Positions 23,443 through 30,178 of a stretch of DNA of 64,000 nucleotides are shown here, in pieces (within the stretch, counting starts at the first letter, position 1; the number at the start of each line of letters is the position of its first letter). The DNA is from JANQRZ01 sp965215165 (GTDB taxonomy: Bacteria > Bacteroidota > Rhodothermia > Rhodothermales > JANQRZ01), in NCBI GenBank assembly GCA_965215165.1, contig CBDCCX010000006.1:3224001-3288000 (forward strand). The letters are read 5' to 3'. Both the position numbers and the translations under genes were made by a program. The notes beneath the pieces were generated by a model that ran no database searches, was not told where the DNA came from, and saw nothing but the letters and a program-made list of their open reading frames with translations.

Positions 23443-25812
23443 GTGCCTTTCGCCTCTCGTTTCCGCCGCGGCCTGAGCGCCGCCCTGCTCTGCCTCCCCC
23501 TCCTCGCCGCTGCGCCGGCCGCAGACGCGCAGCGCGCGGAGGCGCGCATCCCCGGCGAGCTGATCGTCCGCCTCGCGCCTGGGGCGGACATCACCGACCT
23601 CACGGCCGCCGCTCGGCTCGCCGCCGACAACCTCGTCGCCGAGAGGCTGCTCGTGCCGGCGCTCGGCATCTGGCTCGTCCGCTTCGACGAAGCCGCCGGC
23701 AACCGCGCGGCCGACGCCACGCTCGACGCCGTGCGGCGCACGCCGGGCGTCTCTGTGGCGCAGTTCAACCACGTCGTCACGCTGCGCTCGACGACTCCCG
23801 ACGACAGCCGCTTCGGCGACATGTGGAACCTCAACAACACCGGCCAGACCGGCGGCACGCCCGACGCGGACGTGGACGCGCCCGAGGCGTGGGACCTCGT
23901 CCCCGGCGGCACGACCGCAGCCGGCGACCGCGTCGCCGTCGCCATCATCGACAGCGGATTCCAGATCAACCATCCGGACCTCGACTTCTGGACGAACCAG
24001 GCCGAGACGCCAGGCAACGGCATCGACGACGACGGCAACGGCTACGTGGACGACGTCAACGGCTGGAACGCGTACAACAGCAATGGCAACATCAGCTCGT
24101 CGAGCCACGGCACGCACGTTGCCGGAACCGCTGCCGGGCGAGGCGACAACGGCATCGGCACGACCGGCGTCAACTGGAACGCGCAGCCCGTCGCCATTCA
24201 GGGGTCCTCGGGCCAAGAGTCGGTTGTGGTCGAGGCCTACGGCTACGCGCTCGCGCTCCGCACCCAGTACGACCAGACGAACGGAGCCGAGGGCGCGTTC
24301 GTCGTCTCGACCAACTCGTCCTTCGGGGTCGACTTCGGCAACCCGGACAGCTACCCGATCTGGTGCGGGTTCTACGACGACCTCGGCGCGGCGGGCATCC
24401 TCTCGATGGGGGCCACGGCCAACCGCAACATCGACATCGACCAGACGGGTGACGTGCCGACAGCGTGCCCGAGCGACTACATGGTCGCCGTCACGAACAC
24501 CACCGACCGCGACCGGCGCAACAGCGGAGCCGCCTACGGCGAGACGCAGATCGACCTCGGCGCGCCAGGGACCTCGATCCCCTCGACGCTGCCGGGCAAC
24601 AGCTACGGCAACTTCACCGGCACCTCGATGGCGACGCCGCACGTCGCCGGAGCCGCCGCGCTGCTCGTCTCGGGCATGAGCGGCGCGCGCCTGCAGGAAT
24701 ACAAGGACAACCCCGCCGCCGTCGCGCTCGACATCAAGCGCGCGCTCCTCGACGGCACCGACGACATCGGCCTCGAGACCGTCAGCGGCGGCCGCCTCAA
24801 CCTGCGCGGCAGCCTCGAGGAGAGCTTCGAGGACGACGGCCGCAGCCAGGTCCTGGCGTCCTCCACGACGCTCTCGAACCTGACCCTCACCGGCGAGCAC
24901 CTCTACGTGCCCGACGGCGTCACGCTCTCGCTCACCGGCTCGCTCACTCTGCGCCCCGACGCGGCCGGCAACCCGTCGTTCATCATCGTGCGCGGCGTCG
25001 TCCAGGGCCAGGTCACGCAGTCGGCCACCGGCGGCAGCGCCATCGTGCTCCGCCCTGGCGGCCAGAACCTCCTCCAGGGCGGCACCGGCGGCAGCATCGA
25101 CCTGGTGGCGACGGCGACCAGCCCGACGACCGTCCCGGCCGGCGGCTCGGTCTCGTTCGCCTTCTCGGTGCAGAACTCGACCGCCGCCCCGTTCACGGGC
25201 GATTTCTACTACACGGTGAACGGCCCGGCGGGCACCTTCCGCCGCGTCATCCGGTCCGGGACGGTCCCGTCCGGCCGCACCGTCCAGGGGACCTACACGC
25301 AGCCGGTCCCAGTCAGCGCCCCAACCGGCGTCTACACGTTCACGCTGAACGTCGGGCAGTTCTCGCCGACCGCGCGCCCCGCCGTCTGGAACCCGCCGGT
25401 CGACACCGAGACCTTCACGATCGAGGTCGTTGGCACCAACCGCGCGGCGGAGGGCGAGGTCGCCTGGACGCTGGGCACCGCTTCGCCGTGGACCGAGGCC
25501 AGCAACACCGAGGCCAGCGACACCGAGGCGCGCCGGAGCGAGGCCGCGCCCGAAGTCCTCGCGCTGGAGGCCTACCCGAACCCGTTCGCCGGTTCGACGA
25601 CGATTCGGTACCACCTGGCCGAGGCGTCCAACGTGAAGCTCGTGGTCTACGACGTGCTCGGCCGCGAGGTCGCCCGGCTCGTGAGCGACGCCGTGGACGC
25701 CGGAACCCACACCGTCGTCTTCGACGGGCGCGGGATGCCAAGCGGGGCCTACGTCGTGCGGGTCGCCGCCGGCCAGACGGTGCGGACGCAGCGCCTCACG
25801 CTGCTCCGGTAG
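23443..25812 (+). CDS. T9SS-exported subtilisin-family (S8) serine protease
   Basis: 789 residues from GTG 23443, chosen because a clean signal peptide follows (SAALLCLPLLAAAPAADAQ); the frame upstream lies on pseudogene DNA. After a propeptide-like region (about 35-120) comes a fervidolysin-like S8 domain with Asp in VAIIDSGFQ, His in SSSHGTHVAGT and Ser in GTSMATPHVAG. A beta-rich region and a Thr/Glu/Ala linker follow, then a type A T9SS sorting domain that opens LEAYPNPFAGSTTIRYHLAE and closes VRTQRLTLLR. The protease should cross the outer membrane through the T9SS and act at the cell surface or in the medium. A bidirectional terminator follows. Confidence 0.93.
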   Translation: MPFASRFRRGLSAALLCLPLLAAAPAADAQRAEARIPGELIVRLAPGADITDLTAAARLAADNLVAERLLVPALGIWLVRFDEAAGNRAADATLDAVRRTPGVSVAQFNHVVTLRSTTPDDSRFGDMWNLNNTGQTGGTPDADVDAPEAWDLVPGGTTAAGDRVAVAIIDSGFQINHPDLDFWTNQAETPGNGIDDDGNGYVDDVNGWNAYNSNGNISSSSHGTHVAGTAAGRGDNGIGTTGVNWNAQPVAIQGSSGQESVVVEAYGYALALRTQYDQTNGAEGAFVVSTNSSFGVDFGNPDSYPIWCGFYDDLGAAGILSMGATANRNIDIDQTGDVPTACPSDYMVAVTNTTDRDRRNSGAAYGETQIDLGAPGTSIPSTLPGNSYGNFTGTSMATPHVAGAAALLVSGMSGARLQEYKDNPAAVALDIKRALLDGTDDIGLETVSGGRLNLRGSLEESFEDDGRSQVLASSTTLSNLTLTGEHLYVPDGVTLSLTGSLTLRPDAAGNPSFIIVRGVVQGQVTQSATGGSAIVLRPGGQNLLQGGTGGSIDLVATATSPTTVPAGGSVSFAFSVQNSTAAPFTGDFYYTVNGPAGTFRRVIRSGTVPSGRTVQGTYTQPVPVSAPTGVYTFTLNVGQFSPTARPAVWNPPVDTETFTIEVVGTNRAAEGEVAWTLGTASPWTEASNTEASDTEARRSEAAPEVLALEAYPNPFAGSTTIRYHLAEASNVKLVVYDVLGREVARLVSDAVDAGTHTVVFDGRGMPSGAYVVRVAAGQTVRTQRLTLLR

Positions 25813-25832
25813 CCAGAGGTAGTCTCTTAGCC

Positions 25833-25866
25833 AGCGGGGCCGGCGGAGCGATCTGCCGGCCCCGCT
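25833..25866. terminator. bidirectional terminator between convergent genes
   Basis: AGCGGGGCCGGC (25833-25844) and GCCGGCCCCGCT (25855-25866) form a perfect 12-bp stem with a 10-base loop. It lies between the convergent S8 protease and DHH genes. Neither side has a long T-tract. Confidence 0.65.
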
Positions 25867-25871
25867 GCTAT

Positions 25872-26933
25872 CTAGAGGTGCGCCTCGGGTGAGAAGCCGA
25901 GCGCCCCGAGGAGACGGTTGAAGGCGGCGGGCGGGAGGGTGCCGCCCGAGGCCGCGTCGTGCCCGTGCCCGAAGTCGTCGGCGTGCTCGTCACCCAAATC
26001 GATGGCCTGGAAAAGCTCGGGCAGGACGAGGTCGGGTCGCGCCGTCCGCGCCGAGAAGGCGACCAAGCCGGGGCGGTAGCCGGTGTTGGCGGCGATGACG
26101 GCGTACTTCGGGAGCCGGCCGCGCCACTGCTGCGCGATGAGCGGGTGGACCTGGCAGGCCGAGTGCAGCCGGACGAGCGCGAACGGCTCCGTGTCAGAGA
26201 AGACCGGCGCGGCCTTGCGCGCCTCGGTCATCTCGGCGTTGACCTCCTTCCGGTACGCGGCGAGCCGGTCGCTGCCCTCGCCCTCGCTGAGCGCCTTCGG
26301 CCCGTCGCCCGTCATCAGGAGGCGGAGCGGGGTGGCGGGGTCGAACAGTGAGGCGCGGCGGGCGGCGTTCGTGAGCACGACGGCCTCGCGCAGCCACTTC
26401 GCCGTGTAGCGCTTTTTGGCCTCGGCCAGGCGCGGCCACGGCGCGGCGTCGCCCAGGTCCGAGAGCACGCCGACGGCGGCGATCCAGAGGAGATCGTCGA
26501 GGTCAGTCTCGGCCCGGAGCAGGTCGAAGGCGAGCCACGCCGAGCACGGGATCGGCTCCCAGCCGTAGCCGGAGACGACGGTGCCGGGCGGCGTCCCCTC
26601 GGGGCGGTGGTGGTCGACGTAGAGCGTCGGCACGGCGGGGAGGACGCCGGCCGCGTTCACGCCCAGATCGGTGACGAGGAGCGCGGCCGGGTCGAGCGCG
26701 CGGAGCCGTTCGTGGGCCGTCTCGGAGAAGAAGGCATTCTCGGCGCGGCCGGACGGCACGACCTGCACGTCCTCGAACCCGAGCCTCGCCAACCCTCGGC
26801 CGAAGAGCGCCCCGGCGGCCAGCCCGTCGGCGTCGTAGTGGCAGAAGACGACCAGGCGCTCGGCGCGGTCGCGCGCGGCGAGCCAGGCGCGGACGGCGAG
26901 GTGCGCCTCGGCGAGGCGGTCGGCGAAGGGCAT
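25872..26933 (-). CDS. DHH-family phosphoesterase/nuclease
   Basis: 353 residues from ATG 26931-26933. The DHH phosphoesterase motifs are present: CHYDADG (His32, Asp34, Asp36), a later Asp in LLVTDLG, and the name-giving DHH in LYVDHHRPEG near 110. A weaker glycine-rich C-terminal segment (GHGHDAASGG) resembles the DHHA1 substrate-binding part. DHH proteins are Mn-dependent and include RecJ single-strand exonuclease, nanoRNase and archaeal GAN-type nucleases. The linkage to a ligase and a glycosylase points to a DNA-end or repair role, but a nanoRNA or cyclic-dinucleotide substrate cannot be excluded. It is the last gene of a three-gene minus-strand set, 26 bases after the ligase. Confidence 0.8.
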   Translation of the reverse strand: MPFADRLAEAHLAVRAWLAARDRAERLVVFCHYDADGLAAGALFGRGLARLGFEDVQVVPSGRAENAFFSETAHERLRALDPAALLVTDLGVNAAGVLPAVPTLYVDHHRPEGTPPGTVVSGYGWEPIPCSAWLAFDLLRAETDLDDLLWIAAVGVLSDLGDAAPWPRLAEAKKRYTAKWLREAVVLTNAARRASLFDPATPLRLLMTGDGPKALSEGEGSDRLAAYRKEVNAEMTEARKAAPVFSDTEPFALVRLHSACQVHPLIAQQWRGRLPKYAVIAANTGYRPGLVAFSARTARPDLVLPELFQAIDLGDEHADDFGHGHDAASGGTLPPAAFNRLLGALGFSPEAHL

Positions 26934-26959
26934 CGGCGGGCGGCGTCGGTGGAGGTCGG

Positions 26960-28666
26960 TCAGGCGTCGGCCAGGGCGCGGACGGCATCGAGCGTGTCGA
27001 TCTCGGCGACGGGTTTGTCCTCGCGCCAGCGGACGATGCGCGGGAAGCGCAGCGCGTAGCCGCTCTTGTGGCGCTTCGAGACCTGCACCCGGTCGAAGGC
27101 GACCTCGACCACGACCTCCGGCTCGACGACCCGGACGCGGCCGTGGGCAAAGGTCTGGAGCGTGTGCGCCCGGAACCACCCGGTGAGCGCGGCGAGCTCG
27201 GCGTCGGTCAGGCCGGAATACGCCTTGCCGACGTTGAGCAGGGTGGGGTCGTCGGCGCTGGCACGCACGGCAAAGGTGAAGTCCGAGAGCAGGTCCCGCC
27301 GCTTGCCGCTGCCGACCTCGACGGAGGTCACGACGCAGTCGAGCGTGGCGAGGGCGCGCTTGATCTTGAGCCAGTCGCGCCCGCGCCGGCCGGGCTTGTA
27401 GGTCGAGGCCGGGGCCTTCGCCATCAGCCCCTCGTTGCCCCGGTCGCGCGCCGCGTCGAAGGCCGCGTCGAGTGCGTCGCTGAAGCCGGGCTCGCCCGCG
27501 TCGAGGTACTGGACCTGCGAGCGGCGGAGCGGGCCGTCGGTGGAGAGCGGGAGCGCCGCGAGGCGGGCCTGCCGCGTCTCGTAGGGCGTCTCCAGGAGGA
27601 CGGTGCCGTCGGAGAAGAGGGCGTCGTAGACCACGAACGCGACCGGCACCTCGGCCTGCATCTCGGGGCTGACGGTCTTGCGGCCGAGGCGTTTCTGGAG
27701 CGCCTGGAACGGCCGCACCGCCGCACCCGCCACCGGGATGATTTCGCCGTCGAGGATGACGCCGCCCGGCACGGCCTCGGCGAGCGCACTGAGCGGCGCG
27801 ACCAGGTCGGGGAAGGACGGAGTGATGGCGTCGAGCGTCCGCGAGAAGAGCGCCACGCGCGCCTCGCCCGCCGTGACGCCGTGGAGCGACGGGTCCCCCG
27901 GATCGAGCGCGACGTGCGCTTGGGCGCGGATGCCGTCGAACTTGTCCTCGATGGCGAAGCGGCCGGGGAGCTGCCGCGCGACGTCCTCGTCGGTCTCGGC
28001 CGCCGTCGCGAGCATGAAGCCGAGCGGGTGGAAGAGCCGCATCTCGGCCGTGTCGAGGCCGTCGTGCCGGGCCAGGCGTGCGGTCTCGCCCAGGTCGCCG
28101 GTGAGCATGGTCGCGCGCTGCACCGCGCCGACGGCGTGCGCGTAGGTCCGGGCGAGCGCCGCCTCCACGCCGCCGGCCTGAAGCCCGATCCGGAGCTCGC
28201 CGGCTAGCAGCTTGACGAGGTACTTCGCCTCGAGCCCGTCGGCGCGGCGAAGGAGGGCTTCGACGGCCGCCGTCTTCTTCTTCGTCCCCCGCATCCCGGC
28301 CAGCTCCGCCAGCGACGCCTCGACCTCGGCGAGCGACAGCCGAGGCTCGGCCGGGACGTGCTCGGCGAGGGTTTCCGCCGCCACGTCGCCCGGATCGCCG
28401 AGCGCGACCAGGCGCGGTTGGAGGGCCTCGCGCGTCGTCCCGGCGACAGCGGCGACGGCCCTCAGGAGCGCGGCATGACCGATGTTGACCGTCCGCTGAT
28501 CGCTCAGCGGAAACGGCCGCGCGGCGATCCACCGAGCGGCGCGGGCCAGGTCGTCGTCGCCGAGCGTGCCGAGGTAGGCCCCGAGCCGGTCGGCCTTGTC
28601 GTTGCGCCCGGCGAGGCCGGCGATGGCGTCGGCGGTCCGGGCGAAGGCGGCGAAGGCGTCAGGCAT
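26960..28666 (-). CDS. ATP-dependent DNA ligase (LigB/archaeal type)
   Basis: 568 residues. An N-terminal helical DNA-binding domain (1-200, with the KYLVKLLAGELRIGLQ segment) precedes the nucleotidyltransferase core with motif I EDKFDGIRAQ (Lys242 is the adenylated residue). Motifs III-V follow (LDGEIIPV, GLMAKAP, DWLKIKR), then an OB domain ending with RFPRIVRWREDKPV (motif VI). It seals nicks using ATP, unlike the housekeeping NAD-dependent LigA. Its start overlaps the upstream glycosylase gene by 8 bases, so the two are translationally coupled. Enzymes of this type are common accessory ligases in bacteria. Confidence 0.93.
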   Translation of the reverse strand: MPDAFAAFARTADAIAGLAGRNDKADRLGAYLGTLGDDDLARAARWIAARPFPLSDQRTVNIGHAALLRAVAAVAGTTREALQPRLVALGDPGDVAAETLAEHVPAEPRLSLAEVEASLAELAGMRGTKKKTAAVEALLRRADGLEAKYLVKLLAGELRIGLQAGGVEAALARTYAHAVGAVQRATMLTGDLGETARLARHDGLDTAEMRLFHPLGFMLATAAETDEDVARQLPGRFAIEDKFDGIRAQAHVALDPGDPSLHGVTAGEARVALFSRTLDAITPSFPDLVAPLSALAEAVPGGVILDGEIIPVAGAAVRPFQALQKRLGRKTVSPEMQAEVPVAFVVYDALFSDGTVLLETPYETRQARLAALPLSTDGPLRRSQVQYLDAGEPGFSDALDAAFDAARDRGNEGLMAKAPASTYKPGRRGRDWLKIKRALATLDCVVTSVEVGSGKRRDLLSDFTFAVRASADDPTLLNVGKAYSGLTDAELAALTGWFRAHTLQTFAHGRVRVVEPEVVVEVAFDRVQVSKRHKSGYALRFPRIVRWREDKPVAEIDTLDAVRALADA

Positions 28667-29645
28667 CGGCGTCCTCCTCCGGCTCCTGCTCCCACTCGTT
28701 GTCCGGCGGGCGGCGGTCCTTGTGCGGCTTCGGTGGCCTGAGCTTGAGCGTCGTGCCCTGGCAGGTCGGGCAGAAGTAGACGATCCGCTTTTTCTCGACG
28801 GTCTCGCCGTCGTCGCCGGTCCACGAGTGGGAGAGCTGATGCTTCTGGCGGACGTAGTCGTCGCAGCGGAGGCACGGCAGGTTGGTGCGGCGGAAGACCC
28901 AGTGCCGGGTGTTGAGGTCGCGCGCGAAGGGCGAGTAGCGGAGGTCGCGGTCGGCGACCATCGCGGCCTGGTCGGACTCGGTCACTGTCCGCCCGCCGGC
29001 GCGGTAGGCGCGCTGGCAGAGAAAGGGGATCTGCTCGGCGAGGCAGGCGCGCGCCTCGTCTCTGAGGTCGCCGACGGGGAGCCACGGGTCGATGCGGCAC
29101 TCGAAGAGGATCTCGGCACGGAGGTAGTTCCCGATCCCGGCGGCGACGCTCTGGTCGAGCAGCGCCGCGCCGATGGGGCGCTCCGGCTCGGCGTCGAGGC
29201 GGCGGAAGAACGAGGCCGTATCGAACGGCTCGTCGAGCACGTCGGGGCCGAGCCGAGGGAGGGCCGGCAGCACGTCGTACGGATCGCCCGGCCCGATGTC
29301 GTAGGTAGGGGCCGAGTAGAGCAGGGCCGCTGCGTCGGGGACGACGATCCGGGCGCGCTCGCGGCGGTCGCGCGTGGCGACGGCGGGGTCGTCCGGCGCG
29401 ACGACCAGCCACCGGCCCCACATCAGGAAGTGCGAGTGGAAGAAGAGGCCGCCCTCGATGTCGCCGACGAGGTGCTTGCCGTGCGCCCACACGCGCTCGA
29501 CGCGGCGGCCGACCACCTCGGTCTCGTGCTCGGCGAGCCACGCTTTCGCCGCCTTGGTGCGTGCGCCGGTGGCGACGATAGGCTTGCCGGCGAGCGCGTC
29601 GTGGAGACGGTCCGCCGCGCGGCGGACCTCGGGACCTTCGGGCAT
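28659..29645 (-). CDS. Fpg/Nei-family DNA glycosylase (endonuclease VIII-like)
   Basis: 328 residues starting MPEGPEV, with the catalytic Pro2 and Glu3 that form the Schiff base and act in beta,delta-elimination. The helix-two-turn-helix is at about 165-190 (GAALLDQSVAAGIGNYLRAE). The C-terminal zinc finger has CLRC and CPTC pairs, but about 31 residues separate them instead of the usual 16-20, because of a polar insertion (SHSWTGDDGETVEKKR). A charged tail follows. It removes oxidised bases and nicks the abasic site, creating ends that a nuclease and ligase would process. It is the first gene of the repair set. Confidence 0.92.
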   Translation of the reverse strand: MPEGPEVRRAADRLHDALAGKPIVATGARTKAAKAWLAEHETEVVGRRVERVWAHGKHLVGDIEGGLFFHSHFLMWGRWLVVAPDDPAVATRDRRERARIVVPDAAALLYSAPTYDIGPGDPYDVLPALPRLGPDVLDEPFDTASFFRRLDAEPERPIGAALLDQSVAAGIGNYLRAEILFECRIDPWLPVGDLRDEARACLAEQIPFLCQRAYRAGGRTVTESDQAAMVADRDLRYSPFARDLNTRHWVFRRTNLPCLRCDDYVRQKHQLSHSWTGDDGETVEKKRIVYFCPTCQGTTLKLRPPKPHKDRRPPDNEWEQEPEEDADA

Positions 29646-29730
29646 GGGAGAGCGGAGAGGGGAAGCAGAGAGGGGGGAGGCGTACCGACCAAACGGGACC
29701 CGGTTCGGCTAACCGGGCCGTTCGCCGGGG

Positions 29731-29919
29731 CTACTGCTCGATGCTCGTGGCCTCGAAGTCGGTGACGGTCTCGCCGTCGGTGGCGTAGGCGATGCGGACC
29801 GGGTTGCAGCAGACCTCGCAGTCCTCGACGTAGGCCTGCGCCGGGACCGAGAGGTCGAGGACCATCGAGATGGGCGCGTTGCAGTAGGGGCACGGGAAGA
29901 AGTGCTCGACCTCGATCAT
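29731..29919 (-). CDS. CPXCG-motif zinc-ribbon protein
   Basis: A 62-residue cysteine-rich protein with FFPCPYCNAPISMVLD and, 23 residues on, EDCEVCCNPVRI: two C-x2-C knuckles that should bind one zinc. This is the small CPXCG cysteine-rich family found in many bacteria, of unknown function. It lies 85 bases upstream of the glycosylase on the same strand and may be part of the same transcript. A short length with no other domain is normal for the family. Confidence 0.85.
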   Translation of the reverse strand: MIEVEHFFPCPYCNAPISMVLDLSVPAQAYVEDCEVCCNPVRIAYATDGETVTDFEATSIEQ

Positions 29920-29944
29920 GGCAGCGAGAACTGGAGAGATGGGT

Positions 29945-29952
29945 TAACTTTG
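29945..29952 (+). promoter_or_regulatory. possible -7 element of the LVIVD-protein gene
   Basis: TAACTTTG matches the Bacteroidota -7 consensus TAnnTTTG exactly. No TTTG -33 element is visible at the right distance. It lies upstream of a MITE-like insertion. Without the insert it would be about 60 bases before the start codon at 30179. Confidence 0.3.
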
Positions 29953-29974
29953 GGGCCGGCTGGAGGTACCGTTA

Positions 29975-30134
29975 GAGCCTGTTTGGATTTAGAGGGCGAA
30001 GGCGAGAGCGAGCGAGAAACCGCCCTCCGAGGCGCGCGAAGCAGACGAGCCTGTAGGCTCGGCGATGCAGCGCCACGCAGGAGGGCCGATTCGCAGCCGC
30101 TCGCAGCCCGCGATTATGAATCCCAAACAGTCTC
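29975..30134. mobile_element. 160-bp MITE-like element with TTA target duplication
   Basis: The left end GAGCCTGTTTGGATTTA and the right end, which reads GAGACTGTTTGGGATTCA on the other strand, are imperfect terminal inverted repeats. TTA flanks both sides (29972-29974 and 30135-30137). The interior folds back on itself (GCGAGCG... and CCGCCCTCC facing GGAGGGCCG and CGCTCGC). There is no coding capacity. The ends and the 3-bp TNA duplication resemble IS5-family (IS1031-type) elements, so a transposase supplied in trans by such an IS is likely. Confidence 0.75.
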
Positions 30135-30178
30135 TTATAGGGCCACTCCCGACCCGTTCGTTCCCGACCCCGACCGCC

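Noticed and set aside
25872..28532. An 886-residue fusion protein (Arg-rich domain plus DHH)
   Set aside because: The N-terminal 530 residues are the DNA ligase gene in the wrong frame. The real DHH gene starts at 26933.
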